A DNA stretch of 64,000 nucleotides, from assembly GCA_949752735.1 (NCBI GenBank), contig OX457040.1, positions 4,927,870-4,991,869 of the forward strand, in the 5' to 3' direction. Under the pieces are notes generated by a model, which was not told where the DNA came from, made no database searches, and saw only the letters and a program-made list of their open reading frames with translations. Below are positions 20,783-32,268 of the stretch, in pieces. Both the position numbers and the translations under genes were made by a program. Each line of letters begins with the position of its first letter. Within the stretch, counting starts at the first letter, position 1. This stretch comes from Lumbricus terrestris. Lineage: Eukaryota; Annelida; Clitellata; Crassiclitellata; Lumbricidae.

Positions 20783-21526
20783 AGGGTTTTTGCGAAATAA
20801 CACCTAAACGAGTTGAGCAAAGACTTGATTTTTTAAACTATGAGCATTATGGATGGTACCAACGACCCTGAATAATTTGAAAATTTATTTGAAAAAATTA
20901 TTTCTTTACTTTAAAAATATTTGAAAAAAAAAGACAAAGTTGGGGTAACTTTGGCACCATGTATTATTTCAACGTGAGACCAATTTTCTACCCATCCTGG
21001 GTAACTTTGGCATCCTAAAAGTTATTAAAACCTATTGCGCATATTATATCCCAAGCCCAAATCTTTGTACAAATCAGAAATCCTTACAATGAAACCGATT
21101 TTATAACAATTTTGAGCTTGTATCGTCCGAAACCACAAAATGTGTTACCCTGGTAACCAAAAACTGCTTTCAAATGTGGTTCAGCTCTCGTCAAGTCTAC
21201 TTCATCAATCTGCATTGCTTTTCTGCTATACGCAATACCTTCCCTCTTTTTCTTTTCTTTTCCTCATCACTTTTTGAGCAGATACTCGTGAAGAGGCGCT
21301 ATATAAATGTCTGAAATCAACCTGACAGCAATTTTCACTGAGCATCTCAATCAAACTGGCATCCAAGGTTCTTGCGACTGATACTGGTTCTGCACCATCC
21401 AGTGGACATTCAATGTACCGTCCTCATTCACTTAGGGGGTGGGAGGGTCAGACATATGAATTAACACGGTTCTCTGTGTATAATACATAGCCTGGTTCCC
21501 TGTGCCAAAGTTACCCAATTTTACAG
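20751..21526. mobile_element. Mariner-like MITE, 776 bp
   Basis: Terminal inverted repeats CCGTAAAATGGGGTAAC and CTGTAAAATTGGGTAAC are flanked on each side by TA (20,749-20,750 and 21,527-21,528), the Tc1/mariner target. Further GGGTAACTTTGGCA words occur inside (about 20,941 and 20,998). No transposase is present. A LINE tail (GAGGCGCTATATAAATGTC, 21,292-21,310) is embedded in it. Confidence 0.75.
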
Positions 21527-21528
21527 TA

Positions 21529-22280
21529 GTTAGGCATTAGGCAAGAGCGGGATAAGCTTGAACTGAGCGTGCTCCCTACTCAATTGAGTCATTTCCCGTA
21601 TATGACTTTTTTTGGTGTTGCGTGACCTAGGGGTGCACCTTGCCTCTCAATTCACAGTTGCACCTCGTATAGATCATGTGGCGAATTGTGTTGAACTTTG
21701 CTCGGCGGAGCAAATAGCACACCTGTTAAACGTGTTACATATACGATATATATATATACTCAAATTAATTTCCATTTTTGATCTTGCCTACTGTTTTGTA
21801 TCGGTAGCAATTGGCGTGCAACAGAGCTTTTCTTGTCCATGTTATTGGAATTTTCGGTAGCTTTAAATGCTTTTGTCTTTAACCATTCAGAATATTCAAA
21901 TGCTCATGGGTTTAGTCTACTAATAAAAGAATATCCTATCTGCACCCCAAGTGTTTGCTTTGCCTCGGGCGCTAATAATATTTGTCTAGGAACGGCCACC
22001 TCCTCTCCGGCCTCTTGGGTCTGGCACTGTCGGGCTATTCTAGAATGGGGTGAATTCTGTAGTTGATAGTCAGGATGCTGCTTAACGATGTTGTTTCATA
22101 AGCCTCATATAATATAATTTTATCGAGTCTTGGATAGTGTCTATAGTTATGGCATCGGTAAAATCAGAGTCTATTGTGAAGAATAAATTTGATACTTCGA
22201 ATTTAGACACCTTTAACAAGAGTTACACATACGGCAATCTTGGTAAATCTGCAATTGGGTCAAATATCAACTTCGCAAGT
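21529..22280. other. No gene recognised
   Basis: Contains a short TA-rich run at 21,740-21,760. A phrase near 22,000-22,060 (GGGTCTGGCACTGTCGG) has faint similarity to the palindromic MITE family. Frames are short. Confidence 0.4.
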
Positions 22281-22284
22281 GCCC

Positions 22285-22500
22285 CTACCTCAAGCACTCC
22301 AAAACATAATTATTGTATTATTTCTTCCATGCAAAAAATTCTAACCATTCAATTCATCTTTCCACTATGTCTTCATCTCTTACCTTTACCTCTGATGTGC
22401 CTGTCCGCAATTTTGGCGTCGCCTTTTATTCTCATCTCTCTTTCACAAACCACATCTCCAATTTTTCTTTAGCCTTGAAAGCATATAATTGAAACGTCTG
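22285..22500 (+). pseudogene. LINE reverse transcriptase fragment
   Basis: In one frame, SDVPVRNFGVAFYSHLSFTN and HISNFSLALKAYN match the VRNLGV ... SHLSF ... HISNLS region after the catalytic box of CR1/L2-group RTs, as in the copy at 52,103 (SVRDLGVVLDSSLTF ... HISNLTRSSY). The frame is broken upstream, and no YxDD box is left. Confidence 0.65.
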
Positions 22501-22567
22501 CAACTCATCCAACATTCATACGTCAGGATTTCAAACCACACACACAGCCTTGGTTCTTTTTTATTAA

Positions 22568-23203
22568 CCCTCGGAGGCTAACCTATAGAAAAATCACATA
22601 TTGGATAACCTGGGGTATATTTTTCATCCCACACCATTTCAGGATTATGATATAAAATTAGACCATGTTTGATCAAAAATGACACTTAGTTCAAGTTCAG
22701 CATGGAATTGACAAACTAAAAAACCTAACTAAGTTAAAATATTAGCATAATCATCGAGTCTACGGTCATCTATACACAAGTAACGCTTTGTTGCATGCTT
22801 TCCACATACAAAGTTGCAACACATAGGCTAGGTCTATGACATCATCGATTTCAACATCATCTAGCTCCGAGACATCATTACAATTAACAAACTCATCATT
22901 ATCTTCATCGCTATCATCATTTTAAATATATTGATATAAATTCTGATATCAATTTAGCGACACTGGCTGCAGATAACCGTCGAAACCTCTTCAACACAAA
23001 TAAATTATTAATAACAATGGCCATTATATGACGTCAGTCACGTGACCATGCATTCAATATAAAAAATATAAAAATGCGGAATTAAACAAAAATCATCTAT
23101 GAACAGATACACAAAATCGCATGGCAAAATTTCAAAGCACTAAAAAAATTCAGGACAAATACTGACAGTGGGGTGAAAAAAAACCCAGGTTAGCCTCCGA
23201 GGG
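22568..23203. mobile_element. piggyBac-type MITE, 636 bp
   Basis: Perfect 17-bp terminal inverted repeats, CCCTCGGAGGCTAACCT, are flanked by TTAA on both sides (22,564-22,567 and 23,204-23,207). The TTAA target and CCC start are the piggyBac signature. The interior is AT-rich, with several TCATCATC runs and no transposase. ACACCTT-type words are not prominent inside. Confidence 0.88.
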
Positions 23204-23439
23204 TTAATCGCTATCTTTGATTAAGCTTTCATCTTAGTCTTGTGCTACATGAATTGAAGACGAGAAACAGCACTTGAAATGAATTGCGATGCAGAAAATT
23301 AATATAATTTCTTAGAAAACGTTTTAAAGGTGTCTTCGACAGTGGTACAGTATGCATTGTTTCTCGACAATTTATGCCTGCCATTGTGTTTTGGTGAAAT
23401 AGTTTTTGCTTAAAGGCACTGTCAATTATAATTGGAATC

Positions 23440-24680
23440 GACCTTTTCCTTTTTTGTGGCTTGAGAGTCCCATTTTGGCCGCCATCTTGTGTTCCCATTC
23501 AACTAAAAATGCTAAAATTCAAGCTGCCAACGACGATTTTCGTTCTCAGGACGGTCAAATTAGTCTCTAAATGTATGTTTGCAAATTGTAACATGATTCG
23601 CTTCTAAAGTGTCATTTCCAGATTGCAAACCTGGTCCAATTGGCGACCATCTTTCCATCGCCAAAATTATATCACTTGATGTGGTCCGATTTCAAACAAC
23701 TGTTAGTACATGTATGTTCATCACTACACCTGAGACAACAGAAAATCATCATAATACGCTTTCCCGCATTTTTTTTGGTATTTCGTAGATTGACCCGACT
23801 ATATTGCAAATTACGAACAGGAGCTGGGTTTAGCAAGGACGCTGAATTGCGTGTTTACCACACTCCGCGAAGAATCTGGTTTTTTTACATTTTGACTTCG
23901 TGTTGAACAGCAATTTTACCCTTTGGAGGTGAGGTGACGATTTGTAACGCCAGAGGTGAGGTGGGGTTTGACAAACCCCAATACATATTTTTATTTTCAA
24001 GCCACGATATCAAGTGGAAAATACTAAGTTGAGTTAAACTATTCTTCTATGATCAATAATCAACTAAACTGACGATTACCACAAACAAATATCTGCTTTC
24101 AATCCATATTAGATGGCCAGAAGGTGGACCATCCAATGTGTACTTAACCCATGCAAGTTTGGGTCCTCATGTGCAACATTATCAAATGCACGAATAACCA
24201 TAATATATATATTTTTAATACAACATAAAATGCTTTAGCCATCATTGTCGTCAGCCTTCTCAATGCCAACACAAAATTGACGTGTTCAAGGCACACTAGC
24301 ATGCCAAATCATGGCTCATAAAATCAACATGTATAATTGTTTGTATACGAAAAAATCCAATTTCCTTTGAATATGCAACAAAATAACAAAAACTGTTCGT
24401 TCAAATTACCTAAAATTGTGGTAAAGTGTCCGTATTTCATATTCACACAGGTAGAAAAAAATAATTAGAACTGGCTCCATGTTTTCCGTTAAAAATTTAA
24501 AGTAGAATGCCTCTGGGGTGTGTCACACCCCACCTCACCTCCAACGGGTTAATGTTATATGAAATGTTCTGTGTCGCCTTCACTGCTTTGCATTATAGGT
24601 TCACTTGCGTATCTAGGGTTTGAGACTTACGAAATATATGACTTTATTCAGTTTGAATAGTTTTTATCTGATTTTTATGA
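23440..24680 (+). repeat. Dispersed repeat with YY1-like sites, copy 1 (interrupted)
   Basis: 23,440-23,915 plus 24,553-24,680 align to 46,745-47,335. Diverged relatives are at 34,290-34,600 and 35,385-35,735. It carries GCCGCCATCTTGTG and a second GGCGACCATCTTT, both close to the YY1 consensus CAAGATGGCGGC on the other strand. The copy is split by the 630-bp piggyBac-type element. There is no coding frame across it. Confidence 0.8.
23919..24548. mobile_element. piggyBac-type MITE, 630 bp, with empty paralogous site
   Basis: The ends CCCTTTGGAGGTGAGGTG and CCCGTTGGAGGTGAGGTG (the right end read on the minus strand) are inverted repeats. They are flanked by TTTA (23,915-23,918, one change from TTAA) and TTAA (24,549-24,552). 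The paralogue at about 47,183 reads CAATATAATGTT without an insertion, showing the empty site. A GGGGTTTGACAAACCCC palindrome lies near the left end. No transposase. Confidence 0.88.
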
Positions 24681-24839
24681 AGAGAGATAAGCTTAAATGA
24701 AGATAGCGAACCAGAAAGAATTCCTCGTAGCGTTAGTGACATTAGCGGCAATACAATGGCAGCCGAAAAATATCGTTAAACACGTAATAACACTTAATCA
24801 ATTTTGATCTTTAAACTGGTTTGTCCACACCCCTTGAGC

Positions 24840-24975
24840 CGCACCTGTTCCATAGGTCACACTCTGACACATTCGACAAGCATTTGAAAGCTGTTGATTT
24901 TGTCCGTGTTGGAATTGGGAGCCCTTCTGAATAGTTTCATTGAAAATGTGCCATGTCAATAATTGAATTAATGAA
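24840..24975 (+). pseudogene. LINE 3' end fragment
   Basis: TTGGGAGCCCTTCTGAATAG and the following ATTGAATTAATGAA tail are a decayed form of the GGGAGCGCCTCTGAGTAG tail. The preceding ~80 bp could be the C-terminal codons. Confidence 0.5.
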
Positions 24976-25159
24976 TTTTTAATTGTTGCATTTCTTACAG
25001 AATGAAAATTCAGAGACTCTCAACGCGAAAAAGTGCGGGGACACATACCAACCATGCGTTATTGCGAATATGCATGCATTCATCGATGACGTGCATATAA
25101 AGCATACTTACTGCACAATTTACGCAAAACAGTATAAAATACATTATATAATTGTCGTC

Positions 25160-25255
25160 ATTAGAGCAATTGATTTAGGGTTTGATTTTCATATTTTGTT
25201 GAATTTAATAATCCGCTTAAATTGCACACCCTTAATTACTGGATTTATTTTTCTA
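25160..25255 (+). repeat. Dispersed repeat, pair with 4,118-4,215
   Basis: GATTTAGGGTTTGATTTTCA ... TTGCACACCCTTAATTA, inverted relative to its partner. The class is unknown. Confidence 0.55.
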
Positions 25256-25379
25256 TAAACAAAAGAAAATCTTGTTTCATCACTTTATTTTAAAATTCCT
25301 TTTAGCCATCTTATTTTCCTATGGATTTTGTCTTGATCATGGATTTTACTAAAACAAATGAATGTGTTATCAATGCAAC

Positions 25380-25915
25380 ATTTATATTAGCAACAGTGGT
25401 GAAAGGTTTTTCGAATCGAAGTCTAAGATAATGGGGATGTCAAATGCGTATAAAAGCGATCGATATTATTGATTTAATCAACTGAGTTTGCACACCTTGA
25501 ATAATGGAGTAATCGCTGCTATATAAACTTGTCAGAATTCTCAATTGCACCTATGTCGGTACGTATGAATAGTCGAGAAATCAAAACGAATCATGAGAAC
25601 AAACGAACAACAATTTTTGACACATGCTTATTCTAAACATAACAACCTCTAAACATTAAAAATCGCTGTATATATTAAAAATTATAACTTTGCAAATTAT
25701 CCCAATAAATTATCTAGTCATCGTCATAAAAGTCGACACTAACGTGCACAATTATTAACTACGTTTGCAGTGTTTCAAGCTACACGTGGAAGACCGTCTC
25801 CACAAACTTCGAGCTCAATCTTCTAACACAATTTGGCCTTCGCCAGCATGATTCTGGATCAAACATCTTCAGCGCGGCACCGTTGACACAACAAAAATTC
25901 ATTGCATTTATAAAG
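25380..25915 (+). repeat. Dispersed repeat, pair with 43,115-43,590
   Basis: Blocks shared in inverted orientation include ATCAAACATCTTCAG, CTACACGTGGAA, TTGATTTAATCAA, GCACACCTT and CTTGTCAGAA. Identity is moderate, so this is an old family of at least 500 bp. It contains one complement of the AAAGGTGT word. Confidence 0.65.
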
Positions 25916-25919
25916 TAGA

Positions 25920-26079
25920 CTAGATGTGTAACCCGGCGTTGCCCGGGAAATTTAGGGTTTTAAACACGTTTTTTTAAACCGACGCTGTTTCATTTCCGAG
26001 CCTATTCTGCAGGGGAGAGTCAAAAGCGTACAAACAAATAAACAAACATATGGAAAGTGTTTCGGAATTATAATATAGA
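25920..26079 (-). mobile_element. Minimal Helitron, 160 bp
   Basis: Read on the minus strand it starts TCTATATTATAATTCCG after a host A, and ends with hairpin CCCGGGCAACGCCGGG, then TTACACATCTAG before a host T. It matches both ends of the 714-bp copy at 12,709-13,422 but lacks the internal tandem units. It is close to the least sequence a Helitron needs to be mobilised in trans. Confidence 0.88.
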
Positions 26080-26745
26080 TTATATAGTTGATATCAACAA
26101 CGCAATTAAGTTAATTTGTGATTTTTCTCTTTCTTAGTTATTTTGAGTGCAGAATAAATCCGAGGCGATATCAAGTTGATGACAAAATATAATTTGATTG
26201 GTAAGATTAGTTAGAATCGGTTGTGACCAAGGCTGCACTGAGTCTCGTAAATACATTTAAAAGTAAGCCAAAACGATGTAGAAAAATTTTATGACCTTTT
26301 TAGTCATCAAAATTTCTGACGGCCTTTGTTGTTTTTTAGTCATCGCATTATTTTCCAACGATCTTTCTCGAAAACTTCCACCACGCCGTAGAACGATCCA
26401 ATTTCACGATTCTTTTCTTCAAAAACCCCGATCTCATCTTGTTTTCAGTTTGTCATTTTATTTCTATTCGCTTGGCTTCCTTTGTTCTTGGTGAGGTATG
26501 TACACACTGCATATCCGCGTACATGCATGCCCTCGTTCTTGGAGCTACGCACACGATGCACAACTTTCCGTCAAGTGAGTTACACGCTATATACCCGCGT
26601 TATACCCTAGTAGGCTTTGACTGTCCGATTACGTTGCTGAAGAACCGCCAATTTTGACACCTTTTACATGGATAAACGTTGCAAATAAATGGCTATACTA
26701 AATGGCAAAAACCACATATTATTCTTTGTGGCGAGAATTATTCCG
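26080..26745. other. No gene recognised
   Basis: A GACCTTTTTAGTCATCAAAA phrase at 26,291 is shared with 20,430 in part. ACACCTTTTACATGG at 26,659 is another complement of the recurrent word. Short frames only. Confidence 0.4.
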
Positions 26746-26749
26746 TCAT

Positions 26750-27045
26750 ATCATCTGTAAAAAGTAAAGTCCTATCCCGTTCCATGAGGAACATAGGGAG
26801 GCGCTCATCTCCTTTTCCATGGCCCTGAGCCAGCAATGGACGAATCCCAAGGTCCTGGACACGAGGCCAGTGTATCGCAGAACTTGCTGTTTACTTCCCA
26901 GCTTACGCCGGTACCAAATTATACTGCTTGGTGACAGAGGCACGTGTGCCTGAACAACTTGCCCAAGGTCGTTACCCGGAGTCGAACCCGCAACCTGCCG
27001 CTCCGAGAGCGGACGCGTTACCGGTCTGCCACCAGGTCGCACTCA
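26750..27045 (-). mobile_element. tRNA-derived SINE, second subfamily
   Basis: On the minus strand, A box TGGCAGACCGG (27,031-27,021) and B box GGTTCGACTC (26,988-26,979) are 43 nt apart. GACCTTGGGCAAGTTG follows, the same CORE-like block as in the SINEs at 2,457 and 50,753. The rest of the body differs, and the end (GAGCGCCTCCCTATG) is only loosely like the LINE tail. Likely a pol III retroposon of a separate subfamily. Confidence 0.8.
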
Positions 27046-27379
27046 TATCATCTGACAGCAGATGAATTCGCTTTTTAAAGTAAATTAGTAAATTTGAACT
27101 TTTTCATTTGGAAGATTAAAGTTCCACGACATGATTGTAATTGTTGTGTCTGTTAGACAATTGTCTATTAGACCTGGGAACTTTGAATTAAGACCAACTA
27201 TCACGTATAATATTTTTATAGTCTAGAATCCGTTGACTGGGCTTTGCGTGTTTGCGATGGACTTTTGTTTCCAGTGACTTGTCTGTTTGGTGCTGTATTT
27301 GCTGTAGAATCTATAGATGCAATTGTAGATATACATGTCGTGATGATAACTCTTTATCATCAAAGACTTTAGATACCGG

Positions 27380-27500
27380 TACGGCGGATGTGAGGAAAAT
27401 CTGTTTCCCACTAGGTGCGATTCTGAGTAGTAATTTGCAAGAGGCGCTATATAAATCTTTAAATACAATAAATGCAATACAATACATCGAAGAATTTATA
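27380..27500 (+). mobile_element. LINE 3' tail fragment
   Basis: GATTCTGAGTAGTAATTTGC, AGAGGCGCTATATAAATC and an AATACAATA-type microsatellite tail. The coding remnant upstream is not recognisable. Confidence 0.65.
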
Positions 27501-30500
27501 ATTGGAAATGAATGAGGCACGATGACAAAACGTCTGAGAGAATTGTTAGTGACCAAACGTGGATAGCGAATTTCCGGAAGGTATGCAACGAGTGGTGGAT
27601 CGCCTTAAATTTTGATAGCGATAGAATGCTGAATGGAAAGCTAAATATAAATTAGCCATAAAGTAGAAGGAAGAGTTTTAAGTAAGTCTGATGTAAGCCA
27701 ACCACAGCAACTGGTATGATGATGACGAGATATACTCACTTGCGTTGTCTTCGACATTGTGGATGGGAGATAGAAGAGACAGCGAGGGGGTGGCGGTCTG
27801 GGGCCGTTTACGTCATCTTTTCATAATATATGAGAAGCGAATCATTCACTTGAATGCGAATTAATGTTCATGTAGACTGAACTGATTTCATAGATCCATG
27901 AATTGAGAGAAAAAGGTGTCGATGTTTTCTTTCATGAATTATCCATTTCCCGGCCTTTTTTGCAAAATTGCCCAAAATCTCAGTGCTGATAGTCGTCATT
28001 TAAGACTTTAAAAGTGTCCTTTACAATTGGCAATTTTTTTTATAATTCCACATTGCAATGGTAACATTTTAAACGAGCTGTCGTCCAAAACAGAATTCCA
28101 CATAATTTCAGTGCTGAAAGACATGGTTTAAGAATTCAATATAATTTTGTCCCTCCTCATGGTTTAAAATTTGCTTTAATTGCACCCTGTTATAGCACCT
28201 TAAGCTATGATCTAAAAATTATTATGCATAGCTTCAGGGCACAGAATCTTTAATTAATTTCCCTTCAATTTTTTTTACATTTATAAATGCAGCCTACTGG
28301 TAACTGCATGTCATCTAACCAAATGGCTAATTATGGATAAACAGTGGATAACAGTATAGAGATTTATGATGAAGTATTATTGTGAAATATAATTATTTGA
28401 AATATCGAGGGGATATAAACAATTTCGCGCGCACTACAAATCTATGGGAACGTCTCCGCCTGCCCCAAGTCTGCGCTCCTGTATGGAAGGCTAGCGTTAC
28501 GACAGATATTTTCTCTGATTCGGATGATGGTGATTTTAGTATGGATCACAGTGAAAGGTATGGATAATATGGATATATAAAACGGAAAATTTGAGTGAAA
28601 GTTCAAGCATGCATTTACGTTATATCAGAATATCGGAAAGCCTGTGTGCCTGTGGCTCAGTCTGGTTGTCTATCTTATTTCGGTTCGTCTCGCTATTATG
28701 TCTTCAGTTCGATACTTGCGTTGCTATAATAGCAGTTCTATTTCTCTTTATCTGTCTGACTGTCTACTTGCCTCAATAACACAACCGATTAGATCAAGTT
28801 GCGAAACGGACGAGAATAAGGTTACTAAGAAGTTGTTATATTGTTTGAAAAGATAGCCCTAGGCCTTCAAAACCTACAGCAGGCCTTGAATATGCATTCA
28901 CCCATGTATTCACTGCAAATTCTTCTATCTGCAGCCTATATAATATATATGTGTGATCTGTGACTAGAACTTTAGCTATTCGGATCACATGAACCATCAT
29001 TAATAATATTCCCGCTCTTGCTTTATGCACATCCGTGAACTTTACAGAATCCGCTTCAGAATAGCATCTAATCACCACATCCATAGTACACGCCAGTTTA
29101 GATCACTTATTTTCATGGACATCACCCAAAAACCGCCTCTAAACTATTCAGCCTGATTTCCTATGATGTTTGTGTCTTGTGTTTTACCACTAACATTTTA
29201 ACTATTTTCGCTATTTTGTTATTTAATTACACGCACGTCTACAAAAGTGACTGCACAACATCTGATTTTCAACTGCACAGATGTCTTTCCAAACTACACA
29301 CTTTGTGTCCAGCTACATGTTAGGTTAAACCCTAGATTACTCATTGCTATTCTCATAAACAATGTCGTAACAATTTATCGGCACCTGCTAATAATTTTAT
29401 AGTAAACTTTAAAATCTGAAACTCACCAATGCAATTTGAGAAGGAAACGTAGGAAGATTGAGTATTACTGAAAAATCAGTTCGTTATATATTTTTTATAC
29501 TACTCTTTTTCAGGTGTGCATGATGTTCTAGGACTATAACTGATCACTGTATGGATTATCACCTTTCATGGTGTTGATACTACAGTTTCTGTGAAGTCCT
29601 CGTGTTGTCCTCAGCATTGACCTTTTCTCTCCCACCATCTGTATAGTCTCTGCATTCGTATTGTGTCCCGTTCAGCTGACTCTTTCCATTCTACACTAAA
29701 TCCACATTTCAAAGGCCTCCAATCCTCTTATAGATGTATCTCGTGGGACCATAAATATTATGCAGGTGGACGCCGGAGCCGGGGCCCCAGGAGACCTAAT
29801 ATCTCTCGGTCATAGGGTGTTGGTGACCAGACTCAACTGTTTCAATAAAAGTTATGCCTCTGCGGTTATCTTTGACTTTCGCATATAAATTATTGGATAT
29901 TTTGGAATTATAAGATTAATTGAATTTGGCCATCAATATCCATCTTCCTGTTTGCAAGCTTATGTGAGAACCTTTGAAATTGCTTTCGAATATTTTAAAT
30001 AAGGGAGATATAACGTTAAAAATGGTGTCTAAATCAGATTATTGATTTATCGGCATAGGGCAGAATAAAATCATCCTCGAGCAGTTTGAATTGGAACCTG
30101 ACATGTTTGTCGATGATACTATGGATATTATGTCTAACAAACTGACGGATGCCCTTCATTCTAGTTGGAACTTTATTTTTACCAAGCGTCTGTGCAACAC
30201 CCTAATGCTTTGTGGCCTAATGCAAAGCTTGGATTTAATTGACCGACTTTCAATCGCCATTTAGGCTGTACGTTCTCGTGCCATATTTCTACGCTTTCAA
30301 GTGGCAAAAAAGCTCTTTTAAATGTATACAATATCGTAACATTTATTGAATCGCCGTCTCACCTTTCTTCGCTGTTGTTTTTTTAATAAATATGCAATTA
30401 CATGAGACCCGTTCAATGTCAGCAATTCGTGTGTTCTTTTAATGTAATGGCATCTCAGAAATTTCAATGCCATTCAAGTGTTTCTATAATAATTATATAA

Positions 30501-30689
30501 TATGTTAACGAACATTTCATAAACATCCTTAGACACCTTAAAATGATTTCATTGTTAATTGTTAGCAGCAGTTTCGCCATCAAAGGATCCTGTTTTTTAA
30601 TCGCGTGATGCCAGTCAAAAACTTGGGTAAATTAGGAGGTCGACGCAAATAATCTTTTATGACACATCTTGAACAGAATATTACGCTTC
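27501..30689. other. Three-kilobase stretch without recognised gene
   Basis: Frames are short. A frame at 28,382-28,567 ends in an acidic-serine segment (TDIFSDSDDGDFSM) that could be an exon scrap, but nothing supports it further. AAAGGTGT-type words are at 27,917 and, in complement, 30,533. No shared repeat was identified. Confidence 0.4.
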
Positions 30690-30865
30690 AGGGTTATGGC
30701 AATACGCAGCTTAATGACAATAAATTCATAGCTGCCCTCAATACACCAATGAACGACTCAGCCTCTCATTCACCAGATGTCGCTGCGAAAATGACGAGCG
30801 GATGTTATGAGCGACTTGCATGGCAACGAAAAGTTAATTCGACTCTTGAAGTAACGTGTGCTCAG
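30690..30865 (+). repeat. Tandem duplication unit A, first piece
   Basis: Corresponds to about 34,975-35,115 in unit B. A frame in both copies reads alike: SASHSPDVAAKMTSG ... ERLAW ... VNSTLEVTC versus SASHSPGVTAKGTSE ... ERLTW ... VNSTLAITC. It may be a duplicated coding scrap, but I see no conserved start or splice sites. It is interrupted at 30,866 by a hAT-like element. Confidence 0.6.
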
Positions 30866-31313
30866 CAGGGTTGCCAGGTCGTCGCGAAAAGCGCGAATTG
30901 GGCGACTTTTGAAAGTGCTCGCGACTGAAAATTTCGTCCTCGCGACCTCGCGCTTTTTGGGCGACTTTTGAATTGTCTCGCGGTCGCCACGGCGACATTT
31001 GCAAATCTCATAAATTCACCGCTGTAGATTAAAATTACCGTGACCAGTTGTGCGTGTCGTTGTCTACCTAATAACAAAGCATTAATTCTCTAAGGAGCAC
31101 GGACTAATTTACCGAATGCACCAAATTGCTTGTCATCTAAATTTTTACGTCAATGTTTTCATCATGTATCTTCCGACTGGCGCGTTTCTATTAAGCTCCA
31201 AGAAATTTGCCAATAATTGGCGTCAAATTTCATCTTTCATGCACGAGGTACGCGGGCGCAAGGCCTATTTTGGAAAAGTACAATAGATGATATTTCTCTA
31301 ACTCACGTTATGG

Positions 31314-31348
31314 GGGGTCCGTAGCTCAGTTGAGTGAGCGTTGGTCGA
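31314..31348 (+). repeat. tRNA 5'-half-like sequence
   Basis: GGTCCGTAGCTCAGTTGAGTG holds a good A box (TAGCTCAGTTG), but I find no B box at the expected distance. Probably a truncated SINE head or chance. Confidence 0.3.
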
Positions 31349-31599
31349 TAAACTGAGGCAAAATTTATTTGAATTTTCTGATAGATGCCAGTGGCGCTTT
31401 CCGTTGTGTTGTTTGCCTCGGGTCTGTTGAAAATAAGATCGCCCCCTCTCCTGGCTTGGCCGAATCAGGAGCGTTCCATCACTTAGGCCAATAGTGCTAG
31501 GCTACCGAGACTGTTGTAGCCGACCTGCGTGTCGTGCGAAGCTGGCCGTATTTCGTATAACTTGTACCTGTACTCGATCTGCGGTCTGTCAGATTTGAT

Positions 31600-32268
31600 C
31601 AAGGCCGTAGCTGGGGGGGGGGGTGTTTTGGGTGTTTGAACACCTCCCGAAATGGAAAATGTGAAAATAATGTAATGCATTTACGAGCACATGATTCAAA
31701 GTGCATGAAATAAAGCAATGAAAACACCCCACCGAAATGAAAAATGGTAAAAAATAATTAACTAATTGGCCATATTTTTCAAAGAATTTGGGAAATTGAA
31801 CACCATTGTTTGAAGATTTCGAACGGTTGACTAAAAAGGAATCTGTTTTTTAAGAAGGAAAATTAAACACCTTTTTGAAGATTTCGTACGGATGGCTAAA
31901 AAAGTCATTAGTGTTTAAGAAGGGAAATTGAACACCTTTTTTGAAGATTTCGGATGGATGGCTATAAAAGTCATTTGTGTTTTAGAAGTGACGTTAAACT
32001 GCAAATACAAACATATCAGTTTTTAAGAAGGGAAATTAAACACCTTTTTTAAAGATTTCGGTCGTACGACTAAAAAGTCATCAGTTTTTTGGGAAGGGTA
32101 ATTGACACTTTTTTTTAAATTTCGGCCTGATGACAAAACAAATCGTCATCAGTATTTTGAGACACCTTTTATGAAGATTTTGGACGGATTAGTTTAAAAA
32201 AGTCATCAGGTTTTCGGTAACTGAAGTTTTTAAACACCCGTCGAAAAAAAATCCTGATTACGGCCTTG
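31600..32268. mobile_element. Nested hAT-like MITE with internal 60-bp repeats
   Basis: The ends CAAGGCCGTAGCTGG and CAAGGCCGTAATCAGG lie between GATTTGAT (31,592-31,599) and GATTTAAT (32,269-32,276), an 8-bp duplication with one change. The interior is a run of diverged units of about 60 bp with ACACCTTTTTTGAAGATTTC and GGATGACTAAAAAAGTCAT blocks. A relative with the same left end and many more units is at 53,583. Confidence 0.82.

Noticed and set aside
28382..28567. Acidic Ser/Asp-rich frame as an exon
   Set aside because: Only one short segment looks protein-like; no splice sites, relatives or continuation could be found.
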